This document shows, piece by piece, positions 17,698 to 26,573 of a stretch of DNA of 64,000 bases. Source of the stretch: Virgibacillus proomii (lineage in GTDB: Bacteria > Bacillota > Bacilli > Bacillales > Amphibacillaceae); NCBI RefSeq assembly GCF_018916875.1, contig NZ_JAHLNO010000019.1, positions 372,001 to 436,000 of the forward strand, written 5' to 3'. The position numbers were made by a program, and so were the translations under genes. Position 1 is the stretch's first letter. The number at the start of each line of letters is the position of its first letter. Below the pieces are notes generated by a model. The model made no database searches, was not told the DNA's origin, and was given only the letters and a program-made list of their open reading frames with translations.

Positions 17698-18248
17698 TTG
17701 TGGAATAACATATCTAAGCAGACCAATAAAGCCGAAATTACAAACGTTTTAAATCGCGGTTTTGATCAAGATACATCACTTAATGTTCTTGTAAGTGACT
17801 GCACGTATGTACGTGTAGCTGAAAAGTGGCATTATGTCTGCCTGTTTGTCGATCTTTTTAATCGTGAAATGATTAGGTACAGTTTAGAAGTAAACTAAGA
17901 TCATCTATTAGTCATGAAGGCTTTAGCCACTAATTCCAGCAAGTCTCGCAAGAAGTTTCTATTTTCCCACCGATCGTGGCAAAGAGTTTGATAACAGATA
18001 GGTGATGAAGCATGGCAGCATTCAAATCGAACGATCACATTAGCATAAAAGGGTGTTCCTATGATAACGCTATAGCAGAATCGACATTTAAATCATTCAA
18101 AAAAGAGTTTGTGAAAAATAGAAAGTTCGATAGTTTAAAACAATTAAAACTAGGGTCAGCTGATTATGTGCATTGGTTTAACCATTGTCAAGTAAATGAA
18201 AGCCTAGACTATTTCCCACCTATCCCAATTAAAAAAAGAACACCTTAA
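17698..18248 (+). pseudogene. IS3-family transposase (OrfB, DDE integrase) remnant
   Basis: Two short frames correspond to the integrase core of an IS3/IS150-type transposase. 17698-17898 holds SDCTYVRVAEKWHYVCLFVD with the first catalytic Asp. 18012-18248 holds KGCSYDNAIAESTFKSFKKE with the catalytic Glu and the C-terminal SADYVHWFNHCQV. The segment between, with the second Asp (remnant reads like HRSWQRV), is out of frame and interrupted. No terminal inverted repeats or OrfA were identified. Inactive relic. 18249-18400 contains a RepA-tail-like GAATGAAGTTTTCC and nothing else. Confidence 0.8.
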
Positions 18249-18421
18249 AAAACTTTCAAAGAGAAAAGAATTCCTTGAATGAAGTTTTCCTTTATCATCA
18301 GAAATTCTCTATTTGTACATCGCTAATCGAGCGCTTCTAGCTTTTGTTCTTTACTATCTTTTTTCTAACTAATCATTTGGATGATATTCTCCATTTTTAA
18401 AAAATAGGTGAATAATTATAT

Positions 18422-18439
18422 ACAAAAATTGATTTTTGT
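18422..18439 (+). promoter_or_regulatory. Perfect palindrome, candidate operator of the second PTS operon
   Basis: ACAAAAAT-TG-ATTTTTGT is a perfect 8-bp inverted repeat with a 2-base centre, 28 bases before the IIA start and directly after a TTATAT that could serve as -10. It is a natural candidate for binding by the RpiR-type regulator at the operon end. A short hairpin in the mRNA is the alternative. Confidence 0.45.
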
Positions 18440-18467
18440 GATATTCTTACAGCAAGGAGGTGAAACC

Positions 18468-18776
18468 ATGGATATGAATGAAAGCGGTTTTAAAATTATT
18501 ATGCACAGCGGTGATGCACGTTCTTATACGATGGAAGCATTAAAAAATGCCCGAAAAGGAAATTTTGAAAAAGCCGAACAATTGTTAAAAGATGCTGATG
18601 ATCAGCTGCTTCAGGCACATAAAATTCAAACATCTTTATTACATGAAGAAGCTAATGGAAGAAGCATGAATTTATCCATTATATTCGTTCACGCGCAGGA
18701 TCACTTAATGACAGCAATGTTGGCAAAAGACTTAGCAACTGAAATTATTGCAATGCAGCAAGATAAAACTTTATAG
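18468..18776 (+). CDS. PTS lactose/cellobiose-family IIA component (second system)
   Basis: A 102-residue IIA(Lac) family protein with the VHAQDHLMTAM motif holding the phosphorylated His. Although the frame is open from 18408, the AAGGAGG at 18454-18460 places the start at ATG 18468 (MDMNESGFKI). It is the first gene of a six-gene operon (IIA-IIB-IIC-HAD-DUF4127-RpiR). It differs from the first system's IIA in much of its sequence, so this is a separate transporter, not a recent duplicate. The substrate is unknown because no glycosidase is encoded in this operon. Confidence 0.88.
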   Translation: MDMNESGFKIIMHSGDARSYTMEALKNARKGNFEKAEQLLKDADDQLLQAHKIQTSLLHEEANGRSMNLSIIFVHAQDHLMTAMLAKDLATEIIAMQQDKTL

Positions 18777-18842
18777 AGGTTTACAGTAAGAAAGATAGAA
18801 GTTTTTCTAAAACTAATAAATACGAAAAAAGGAGTGTGTGTT

Positions 18843-19151
18843 ATGCGTGTATTAGTAGCCTGCAGTGCAGGTATGTCCACGAGTTTATTTGTTCAAAGAA
18901 TAAAGGATGCTGCAAAAACAGAAGGTGTAGATTTGCAAATAGAAGCTGTATCTATTTCAGAAGCACGTTCGCTTTTGCAAAATAACAAGTATGACTTACT
19001 ATTGTTAGGTCCGCAAGTTGCTTTTATGAAAAATCAAATGGAAAAAGAATTAGGGAATTCGCTTCCAGTTCGTGTCATTAATAGTCAGGATTATGGTTTG
19101 ATGCGTGTTGAAAATGTTTTAAAACAAATATTGGATATAGTAAACCACTAG
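18843..19151 (+). CDS. PTS lactose/cellobiose-family IIB component (second system)
   Basis: A 102-residue IIB with MRVLVACSAGMSTSLFVQR; Cys7 is the phosphorylation site. The start is taken as ATG 18843 after AAAAAAGGAG, not the GTG at 18834 that overlaps the ribosome binding site. It carries phosphate from the IIA encoded just upstream to the sugar in the IIC channel encoded 33 bases downstream. Confidence 0.88.
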   Translation: MRVLVACSAGMSTSLFVQRIKDAAKTEGVDLQIEAVSISEARSLLQNNKYDLLLLGPQVAFMKNQMEKELGNSLPVRVINSQDYGLMRVENVLKQILDIVNH

Positions 19152-19184
19152 TATGGAAAAATAAAAAGCTAGGGGGAAATAAAA

Positions 19185-20501
19185 ATGAATCGAATAGCCA
19201 ATAAAATTGCTCAATGGTTGACACCTATTGCTACAAGGTTTTCTACGCAGCGTCATTTAGGAGCTGTGCGTGATGGTTTTATTATTTTGATTCCACTTGT
19301 TATTGTAGCCTCATTTTTTGTATTGATTAATAATGTAATTTTGGATCCTAATAACGGTATTTTTGCTGATGTTGCAGATTTAAGTGCTTACCAGCAAATA
19401 GGAAATCAAGTTTACAATGGTACATTAGGACTGCTTTCCATCTTAATTGCTTTTACTGTGGCTTATAAACTGGCACGTTCTTACAATGAAGATGGCGTTA
19501 TACCAGGAGTAATGGCAGTTGCTGTATTAGTTTCCATGTTTCCTAGTATTGTTAAAGTTGTTCCCCTAAATCAAGAGAAAATGGTAGAGATAACGGGGGT
19601 ATTTAGTCAAAGTGAAACATCCGCTACTGGATTAATTTTTGCGATTATTTCATCCTTAATTGGAACAGAAGTTTTTTTACGATTAAAGAGAATTAAAAAA
19701 TTACAAATCAAAATGCCGGAAAGTGTTCCTCCAGAAGTTGCTAGATCTTTTAATGCATTGATCCCAGCATTTTTCACGTTAACATTGTTTGCCCTATTGG
19801 TGTTTTTAACGAATGCATTTTTTGATTTAGGATTACAAGAAATAATAACAAAAGCGATACAAGCACCACTTGATGCTATCTATCAAGGATTATTCGGTAT
19901 TAATGGAGTTATGTTTGTACAAAACCTATTATGGGCTTTAGGAATTCACGGTACCTTTGTCCTTGGACCAATTACGGAACCAACTTTACTAGCTGCTATT
20001 CAGGAAAATATTGAAGCATTTCAGGCTGGCAGCATCATACCTAATATTGTAACCAAACCATTTATTGATAGCTTCGCAATGATGGGTGGTGGCGGAAATA
20101 CAATCGGTTTATTAATTGCCATATTTATTGCATCCAAACGTGCGGAGTACCGCGGTGTTGCTAAACTTTCTACTGCTCCAGGGTTATTTAATATTAATGA
20201 ACCATTAATGTTTGGGCTGCCAGTTATTTTGAATCCAATTTTAGCGATACCTCTTATTCTTGTGCCAATTGTGAATCTGAATATTGCTTATCTTGCTACA
20301 TCTTTAGGATTAATTTCAAAAACGGTTGTTTTTATTCCTTGGACAACCCCGCCTGTATTATCCGCTTTCTTAGCGACAGCAGGTGATTTCCGTGCAGCAA
20401 TTTTAGCTGCTCTATTAATTGCTCTATCGGTAGTTATTTATTTGCCGTTTGTAATTGCAACTAATAGAGTAGCAGCTATTGAAAGGGAAAACAGAAGTTA
20501 A
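19185..20501 (+). CDS. PTS lactose/cellobiose-family IIC permease (second system)
   Basis: A 438-residue polytopic membrane protein with the same landmarks as other cellobiose-type IIC proteins: QRHLGAVRDGFIILIPLV near the N-terminus, LWALGIHGTFVLGP in the middle, LFNINEPLMFGLPVILNP and IPWTTPPVLSAFLATAGD near the C-terminus. It is the sugar channel of the second PTS. It is only distantly like the IIC at 4274-5560. A loop insertion (KVVPLNQEKMVEITGVFSQ, about 125-145) is absent from the first system. The ribosome binding site AGGGGGAA is good. It is followed by a HAD phosphatase gene 27 bases on. Confidence 0.9.
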   Translation: MNRIANKIAQWLTPIATRFSTQRHLGAVRDGFIILIPLVIVASFFVLINNVILDPNNGIFADVADLSAYQQIGNQVYNGTLGLLSILIAFTVAYKLARSYNEDGVIPGVMAVAVLVSMFPSIVKVVPLNQEKMVEITGVFSQSETSATGLIFAIISSLIGTEVFLRLKRIKKLQIKMPESVPPEVARSFNALIPAFFTLTLFALLVFLTNAFFDLGLQEIITKAIQAPLDAIYQGLFGINGVMFVQNLLWALGIHGTFVLGPITEPTLLAAIQENIEAFQAGSIIPNIVTKPFIDSFAMMGGGGNTIGLLIAIFIASKRAEYRGVAKLSTAPGLFNINEPLMFGLPVILNPILAIPLILVPIVNLNIAYLATSLGLISKTVVFIPWTTPPVLSAFLATAGDFRAAILAALLIALSVVIYLPFVIATNRVAAIERENRS

Positions 20502-20528
20502 AGAGAGCTGTTCAACAGGAGGATATGC

Positions 20529-21323
20529 ATGACGAAAGTATTAATCTGTGATTTAGATGGAACATTACTTGATAAAAACAATGAAATATCATTAGAAAAC
20601 ATGAGGAAAATTCAGTCATTTTCGAACTCAGGTGGTACATTTATTATTGCTACAGGACGATTAGATCATGATATTGTGTATGTCGAGAAGCAACTAGGAG
20701 TTCAAGGTGATTTTCGAATTAGCCAAAATGGTGCCGTTATAACAAATAAGGATGGAAAAGTAGTTTTTAAACAGGAGATTGATTCTCATGCGGCTAAAGG
20801 AATCATGAAAATATTAGATAATAGAAAAGAACGAGTTGAAGTAAATGATGCTATACGGCGTTATTTTCCTTCACCACGCCCTATGGGAGGAGTCGCTGAA
20901 TTTGTTGATTCGGCAGTTATTGATCCACAACTAAACAAAAAAGTTGGGAACAGCGTGATTCCAACCATCTTTCTCATATTCGGTGAAAAATCAGGTTTCA
21001 AACAGATAAAAGCTACCATCAATAAAAAATATGAAAACATTGTTAATTGTGTAGAAACCAGTGACTCTTCCTTAGAAATTATGTCTAAATATATTTCGAA
21101 GGGTGTTGCTGTTCGCCAAATTATGAAAGAACTGAATATATCAACACAAGATGTGTATGTTATCGGTGATTCTGAAAATGACATTTCCATGTTCGAAGCA
21201 GCAGGGTATTCATTTGTAATTGATGGTGCTTCAGAACAAGTGAAGCAAAAAGCGGATGAGATTCAAAAAACAGTAGCTGACTGTATTGAAGTGATTATGA
21301 ATAAATCTCCGAAAGTTAGGTGA
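20529..21323 (+). CDS. Cof-type HAD-IIB family phosphatase
   Basis: A 264-residue cytoplasmic hydrolase. HAD motif I is LICDLDGTLLD at 5-15 with nucleophile Asp8 and acid Asp10, motif II IIATGR (about 42), and motif IV GDSENDISMF near residue 218. The central cap domain is of the C2B type. Such enzymes dephosphorylate sugar phosphates or similar small molecules. In this operon it may act on a phosphorylated product of the PTS substrate, which is inference from position only. The ribosome binding site is AGGAGGATAT. The next gene starts four bases after its stop, so the two are translationally close. Confidence 0.85.
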   Translation: MTKVLICDLDGTLLDKNNEISLENMRKIQSFSNSGGTFIIATGRLDHDIVYVEKQLGVQGDFRISQNGAVITNKDGKVVFKQEIDSHAAKGIMKILDNRKERVEVNDAIRRYFPSPRPMGGVAEFVDSAVIDPQLNKKVGNSVIPTIFLIFGEKSGFKQIKATINKKYENIVNCVETSDSSLEIMSKYISKGVAVRQIMKELNISTQDVYVIGDSENDISMFEAAGYSFVIDGASEQVKQKADEIQKTVADCIEVIMNKSPKVR

Positions 21324-21327
21324 AAAC

Positions 21328-22854
21328 ATGAAAAAGATAATCTATATCCCTTTAGATGAGCGGCCATGTAATTATATATATCCGAAATATATGGAAGAAA
21401 CAAGAAAAGACATAAAACTTATTGTTCCACCATGTGAAATACTTGGTAAGAAAAAAGAGAAGGCAAATGTCGAGCAATTATGGAAGTTTATCAATGATCA
21501 TGCTCCCGAGGCGGATGGTCTGGTGGTTTCTGTTGAAATGATGCTATACGGCGGTCTTTTACCTTCTAGATTACATCAATTACGTGAATCAGAAGGAAAA
21601 GAGCGATTGAGAAAGTTTCAAATGCTAAGAGAAGCGTATCCGCATTTACTGATATTTGCATCAAATTTAATTATGCGTACTCCGAAGTTTAATAGTGCTG
21701 ATGAAGAACCGGATTATTATGCTGAGTATGGAGAAGCATTATTTAAAAGAGCTTATTTACTGGATAAAGACAAACGTACAGGATTAAATGAAAAGGAAAA
21801 AAGTCAATTACAAAAAATAAATACTAAAATTCCAGAAATGTTTATTGAAGATTATGAAAGACGACGTAAATTCAATGTTACGATGAACATGCATATCCTC
21901 GACTTAGTTGTTAAAGATGTAATAAACTTTCTTGCTATTCCGCAAGATGATGCTGCAGTATATGGATATACTGCAAAAGATCAGGCAATTGTTTATCGTT
22001 ATATCGAACAAAAAAGATTACAAAACAAAGTAATGGTCTATCCAGGAGCAGATGAGGTTGGATCCACATTAGTTGCTCGGATGCTGAATCATTTGCTCAA
22101 TAGGAAACCGCGGGTATACTCTTTTTTTAGCTCGACATTAGGCCCCTATATTGTACCACTTTATGAAGACAGACCATTTGCTGAAAGTGTCAAAGCACAT
22201 TTGCTTGCTTCTGGCTGCAAAGTGTCTTTGCAACCGGAGGAGGCAGATTTTATATTAGCAATTAATACTCCGGGTAAAGTAATGCAAGAAGCATTTAATC
22301 AAAATGAAAAAGATGTAACATACAGCAGCTATCGCGAGCTTCACTTTTTTACGGAACGTATCCAAGACTATTTGGAGATGGGAAAGCCTGTAGTGCTTGC
22401 GGACAGTGCCTTTGCAAATGGAGGAGATATAGAATTGCTCCATTATCTGGATGACTATCAGGTTCTAGATCAATTGATATCCTATAAAGGTTGGAACACA
22501 AATTGTAATACGTTAGGAACATCAATTGCTGCAGGCATCTTTGCGTTTGACAAGCAGGATTGCTTGACAATAAAAAAGAATCTCATATACCATATTCTTG
22601 AAGATGGTTTATATCAGGCCATTGTTAGAAAAGAGGTTACAGAAACCGTTCTTCCTGAAATCGGTGCAGACTATTTCCAATTGAATAATCAAGATGATAA
22701 AGTTGCTAGTGAAATTAAGAAGAGGGTTGTAACATATTATCAGCAAATGATAAAAAACAGCTTTTCAGAATTCGAATTATCACAGGTTTGTGTACATTTA
22801 CCGTGGAGAAGAATGTTTGAAATTGGTCTTGATTTAAAAATAAAGAATAAATAG
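21328..22854 (+). CDS. DUF4127 family protein of unknown function
   Basis: A 508-residue protein without signal peptide or membrane segments. The N-terminal IIYIPLDERPCNYIYP and the SVEMMLYGGLLPSRLHQL stretch are marks of the DUF4127 family, for which I know no established reaction. It also has a conserved-looking ASNLIMRTP (about 111), YPGADEVGSTLVAR (about 238) and GWNTNCNTLGTSIAAG (about 390). The Asp/Glu/Arg-rich motifs suggest an enzyme on a sugar or sugar phosphate. It sits four bases after a HAD phosphatase and 29 bases before an RpiR regulator, within a PTS operon that lacks any known glycosidase. It may therefore supply the missing hydrolytic or lyase step. Family call fairly confident; function inferred from context only. 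Confidence 0.75.
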   Translation: MKKIIYIPLDERPCNYIYPKYMEETRKDIKLIVPPCEILGKKKEKANVEQLWKFINDHAPEADGLVVSVEMMLYGGLLPSRLHQLRESEGKERLRKFQMLREAYPHLLIFASNLIMRTPKFNSADEEPDYYAEYGEALFKRAYLLDKDKRTGLNEKEKSQLQKINTKIPEMFIEDYERRRKFNVTMNMHILDLVVKDVINFLAIPQDDAAVYGYTAKDQAIVYRYIEQKRLQNKVMVYPGADEVGSTLVARMLNHLLNRKPRVYSFFSSTLGPYIVPLYEDRPFAESVKAHLLASGCKVSLQPEEADFILAINTPGKVMQEAFNQNEKDVTYSSYRELHFFTERIQDYLEMGKPVVLADSAFANGGDIELLHYLDDYQVLDQLISYKGWNTNCNTLGTSIAAGIFAFDKQDCLTIKKNLIYHILEDGLYQAIVRKEVTETVLPEIGADYFQLNNQDDKVASEIKKRVVTYYQQMIKNSFSEFELSQVCVHLPWRRMFEIGLDLKIKNK

Positions 22855-22883
22855 TTATCCCTGGCGTGAGGAGAGTTTAATCA

Positions 22884-23693
22884 ATGAATATCATGGATTT
22901 TTTAGCAAGAGTGAAGAGCATTTATCCATCCTTAACAAAGAGCGAAAAAAAGGTAGCTTCGTTTGTTTCCGAGAACTACCAGCGTATTGCTTTTTTGTCT
23001 TTAACGGAGTTTGCTGATGAATTTGGTGTCGGGGAAGCTACTGTTATTCGCTTTTTAAAAAAAGTGGGCTTTTCTGGATATCATGAATTCAAGACTACTA
23101 TGGCAAAGCAATTACTAGACACAAAAGAGGTTAAAACAAATACTGAATTTGAAAAAACGTATCATGATATCGTTAAAATGCTAGATGAAACAAGATTGTT
23201 GACCAATGCAGAAAAAATAAAACAATCAGCTAATTTGATAAAGAACAGCAATGCAATCTATTTGTTTGGGATCGGCTTTTCAGCTTTGGCTGCACAGGGA
23301 GCACAGATTAGACTCATGCGCCTTGGATATAAAGCGTACTTTTTTTCGGAACAGCATACAAGAGTAGTATCATCTCATTTAATCGAATCTGATGACTTAA
23401 CGATAGCATTTAGTGTTACAGGTGATACACGAGAGACGTTACAATGGTTAAGTAAGGTCAAGGAAAATGGGGCAAAAACGATCGCTATTACAAACCATTC
23501 ACGGTCGCCTATTACTAAAATTGCTGAATTGATATTGTTTACTGCAGGAAAAGAAGTAGCACAAGAAGGAAGTACATTAATTACGGAAATGTCGCAGCTT
23601 TTTGTCGTTGAACAGATTTGTCATTACCTGCATGAAATTGATGGTGCTAGAATTGCATGGGCAAAGAAACAAATTTCTGAGTCCATTGATTAA
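22884..23693 (+). CDS. MurR/RpiR family transcriptional regulator
   Basis: A 269-residue DNA-binding regulator. The N-terminal 75 residues are an RpiR-type HTH (LTEFADEFGVGEATVIRFLKK, about 39-59). Residues 105-245 form a SIS sugar-phosphate-binding domain (NSNAIYLFGIGFSALAAQGA and TIAFSVTGDTRETLQWLSK). Such proteins sense phosphorylated sugars. Being last in the PTS operon, it most likely controls that operon in response to the imported phospho-sugar. The palindrome at 18422-18439 is a candidate target. The ribosome binding site is GTGAGGAGA. Confidence 0.88.
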   Translation: MNIMDFLARVKSIYPSLTKSEKKVASFVSENYQRIAFLSLTEFADEFGVGEATVIRFLKKVGFSGYHEFKTTMAKQLLDTKEVKTNTEFEKTYHDIVKMLDETRLLTNAEKIKQSANLIKNSNAIYLFGIGFSALAAQGAQIRLMRLGYKAYFFSEQHTRVVSSHLIESDDLTIAFSVTGDTRETLQWLSKVKENGAKTIAITNHSRSPITKIAELILFTAGKEVAQEGSTLITEMSQLFVVEQICHYLHEIDGARIAWAKKQISESID

Positions 23694-23749
23694 CGAAGAC
23701 AAGTCATATTTAAGATGAACAATCCAGTTTAAGCCAATGTATAAAATTT

Positions 23750-23820
23750 ATTCGCCTGTATCAAAGTAGAAAAAACCTAAGGTAAGCGGGTGGTTGCTAT
23801 GTTGAACAGGCGAATTTTTC
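23750..23820 (+). terminator. Probable terminator of the second PTS operon
   Basis: ATTCGCCTGT and ACAGGCGAAT pair perfectly over 10 bp and are followed by TTTTTC. The loop is long (about 46 bases), which lowers confidence. Confidence 0.6.
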
Positions 23821-23839
23821 ATGTTCTCTACAACCCTTG

Positions 23840-23969
23840 GGTGTCTTACCGCACCTTACATTCCGGGTGACAGGACAAGGAATGCTTCGGAAGCAATACA
23901 TCGCGGTTTTTTCAAGGACAGGAAGTAGGGAGTGAAGGAAAAGTCCTACTAAATGAAGTTTTACTTTAT
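23840..23969 (+). repeat. Degenerate RepA variant with remnant of the 60-bp unit
   Basis: Reads GGTGACAGGACAAGGAA, TGCTTCGGAAGCAATACATCG and TTTTTTCAAGGACAGGAAG (remnant of the 60-bp tandem unit), then a hairpin TAGGGA/TCCTA and the RepA tail GAAGTTTTACTTTAT. Confidence 0.6.
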
Positions 23970-24603
23970 TCTTCACAAAAAATCCCTAATAAAACAACCA
24001 TGCTTATTTGGACTATCCAGCTAATTCCTTCGTTAAAAAGAAGGATGGTATGCTTTTTCAGTGGACGGTTACCAATTACGAGCGTAGTAATATATACTGC
24101 TAAAAATCCGCTCGCATTTGTTAAAGATCCAATACTATATACTAACAAATGCTAAAGTAAGTAATGAATACAAACTACTTGAGGCTAAAGACATAAGATT
24201 CTAACCCTTTACCACCTAAATTTCCAATAATTAAGCTGATTAATATTCCTCCACGTATTTGCTAAATAAATTACTCTAGCAATTCGATCAATGATGTTTG
24301 TTGATGCTGTTAAAGCAGCAACAAGGCGAATAGCTTACCAATTCCTCTGCACACCTCCAGCAAATAAAATAATAACGATTGCCATCATCCCAACCAGTTC
24401 CAGTAATTGTAGGATCATGTAATAAAAAAATGTTAATTGTATCGCTACCTAATATCATATTAATGGCAATAAAAAATACAAGAGATGGTGCATTAACTTT
24501 AGTTTAGTTGAAAATTTACCGCCTACTATGCTAATAATTAAAACTAAAGAGAAATAGTTAGAAAAAATAAATTGGTTTTAAAAACTTTAGATAATACCAT
24601 GTA
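23966..24603 (-). pseudogene. Decayed CPA1-type cation/proton antiporter (NhaP2/CvrA-like)
   Basis: Minus-strand pieces in several frames resemble an NhaP2-type K+/H+ antiporter. From the 5' side: TISLVLIISIVGGKFSTKLK, then (frameshifted) VNAPSLVFFIAINMILGSD and HDPTITGTGWDDGNR. After a gap come GGILISLIIGNLGGKGLES and, in the last open segment (24148-23966), IGSLTNASGFLAVYITTLV followed by IGNRPLKKHTILLFNEGIS and WIVQISMVVLLGIF. Roughly half of the membrane domain is missing and there are at least three frame breaks or stops. The end runs into the degenerate RepA variant. The gene is dead. It is recognisable only by joining pieces, so borders are approximate. Confidence 0.65.
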
Positions 24604-24713
24604 TCTTCACCCTCTAATGTTTTTTTCCTTCCCTCGCAGTATGTGTGTACACTTGTTTTTGTGATGAATTTATTTTATTTATGCATTTTTATTCGTTAAA
24701 ATAAATACATAAG

Positions 24714-25163
24714 AGCGTGTTTGAAAAGAGGATAAAAAGGACCAAGATCAGCTAAGATCGCAGCATTCTTGTTGGAACTCCGACACTAGTACGTCCTATC
24801 TAGTCGAAGTTTAGGGCGGCGATGTTTCGAGTACGCGCTTGTACAGGACGTACTGACTTCTACGTTGCCTACAGGACGTAGGCGCTTTAGTAGAAGATTC
24901 TTTAATAGATACATAAGTGCTAGTTTAGCTTTCTTGAGACTTATTCCCATGCAGGAAAAGTGTTTTTCTTCTCCAAGGAACGGAGAAAAAAGCCAATAAA
25001 GAAAACTTAGCTAGCCGCAAGCAGAGCGTAGACGATAGCCTTGTTGCACGTATACGTAGAACTTAAAAGGTTTTACTACGTTGAATGAACTTTAACGCAA
25101 AAATTTTATACGTTTGAACGACGAAGAAATTCGATGTTTCTTTTTAGCGTGCTTTTTGAACAC
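24714..25163 (+). repeat. RepC element copy 1 (MITE-like, about 450 bp)
   Basis: Bounded by GTGTTTGAAAAG at the left and CTTTTTGAACACC at the right, an imperfect terminal inverted repeat. Inside are stretches shared with the other copies: GTACAGGACGTACTGAC, ACCTACGTTG-like, GGAAAAGTGTTTTTCTTC, CGTAGACGATAGCC and ACGTATACGTAG. No coding capacity. Confidence 0.85.
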
Positions 25164-25280
25164 CTCTATAAGCGATTGTTCAAAGAGTAAGGCAAAAGTG
25201 ACAAAGCAAATATTGAATTTTCAATACTGAAGTTAAGTTTTTAATGTCTAACGTATATGTACAACAAGGACATTCCTTGT

Positions 25281-25370
25281 ACTATAGGAAAGTATAAAAT
25301 TTTATGGTTTATAGTATAAGAAAAACTACGGCTTTCGCTAAGGACTTGGCGATAAGCCAAGTTTTTCTAA
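25281..25370 (+). repeat. RepB element copy 2
   Basis: ACTATAGGAAAGTATAAAAT through the right hairpin ACTTGGC-GATAA-GCCAAGT and TTTTTCTAA. Preceded by CTTGT. The following 200 bases contain another degenerate dispersed repeat (CGTCTAGCTTCTGTGCTCAA) and no gene. Confidence 0.85.
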
Positions 25371-25582
25371 TCAAAAGCTTGGAAAACAGGCAAGTTTTTT
25401 ATTGATTTGGAAACGTTATCCGTTTTTACATGGTGGATAAGTAGCTTCGTCGTCTAGCTTCTGTGCTCAAGCGCCTAGTAACCCGATCGCTTACACTTTT
25501 GTTCTTGACTTGTTTACTTGAAACATGCCCCCTCTCACCTTTTTTTGAACAAGCATATAAGTAATGATGGAGGAATAGCGAT

Positions 25583-26410
25583 ATGATAGCTTACTTACAA
25601 GATACAGTAACGCTTAATAATGGAGTTGAAATGCCAGGATTTGGGCTTGGTTTGTACAAAGTAGAAGATGGAAGTACAGTGAAAACAGCTGTTCAAGCAG
25701 CGCTGGAAACTGGCTATCGCTTGATTGATACCGCTTCTTTTTATGACAATGAAATAGGTGTTGGCGAAGCGATTCGAGAATCAAGAATAGCTCGCGATGA
25801 GTTATTCATTACAACGAAGATTTGGAATGATCAGCAGGGTTATGAGAATACGTTCAAAGCATTTGAGCTTAGTTTGGAAAAGCTAGGATTAGATTACTTA
25901 GATTTATATTTGATTCACTGGCCTGTAAAAGGTATGTACAAAGCAACTTGGCAGGCTATGGAGGAGCTATATCAAGCTGGCAAGGTTCGAGCAATCGGTG
26001 TTAGTAATTTTCACCAACACCATTTGGAAAATTTGCTGGAGGATAGTAAAATTATACCTGCTGTTAATCAAGTAGAATACCATCCGCATCTTACTCAAGT
26101 ACCTTTACATGAGTTTTGTAATTCTCATCACATTCAACTGGAAGCATGGTCACCGTTAAAACGAGGTCAGCTGATTCATGATCCTCTCTTAGAAAGCATT
26201 GGCGAAAAATATGGGAAAACCGCCGCACAAGTAATTTTGCGATGGGATATACAAAATGAGGTTGTAACCATACCTAAGTCCATTAAACCGAAACGAATCA
26301 ATGAAAATGCTGACGTATTTGATTTCTCACTAACGGAAGAAGAAATGGAGCAGATTAATAGTTTAAATATGAATGATCGCAGTGGCACAAATCCAGACAG
26401 CTTTGATTAA
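25583..26410 (+). CDS. Aldo/keto reductase (YvgN/2,5-diketogluconate reductase type)
   Basis: A 275-residue NADPH-dependent cytoplasmic oxidoreductase of typical AKR5 length. Catalytic tetrad elements are visible: Asp in GYRLIDTASFYDNE with Tyr55, Lys in FITTKIW (about 79), and His in LYLIHWPV (about 112). The signature LDYLDLYLIHWP, the AIGVSNF motif and the C-terminal IPKSIKPKRINENADVFDF cofactor segment are all present. Relatives reduce methylglyoxal, glyoxal and other small carbonyls. The ribosome binding site is ATGGAGGAAT. The gene stands alone; the next element downstream is a RepB copy 60 bases after the stop. Confidence 0.9.
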   Translation: MIAYLQDTVTLNNGVEMPGFGLGLYKVEDGSTVKTAVQAALETGYRLIDTASFYDNEIGVGEAIRESRIARDELFITTKIWNDQQGYENTFKAFELSLEKLGLDYLDLYLIHWPVKGMYKATWQAMEELYQAGKVRAIGVSNFHQHHLENLLEDSKIIPAVNQVEYHPHLTQVPLHEFCNSHHIQLEAWSPLKRGQLIHDPLLESIGEKYGKTAAQVILRWDIQNEVVTIPKSIKPKRINENADVFDFSLTEEEMEQINSLNMNDRSGTNPDSFD

Positions 26411-26471
26411 ACCATTTTAAAATCTATCATCAAAACTTCTATTCCGGTGCAGGGATGGAAGTTTTTCTTGT

Positions 26472-26562
26472 ACTATAGGAAAATATAAAACTTTAGGCTT
26501 TATAGTATAAGAAAAACGATAGCTTTCGCCATAAAGACTTGATGATAAGCCAAGTTTTTCTA
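26472..26562 (+). repeat. RepB element copy 3
   Basis: Same architecture as the other copies; the right hairpin is slightly decayed (ACTTGAT-GATA-AGCCAAGT). Preceded by CTTGT. Confidence 0.85.
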
Positions 26563-26573
26563 GTGTAAATCTA

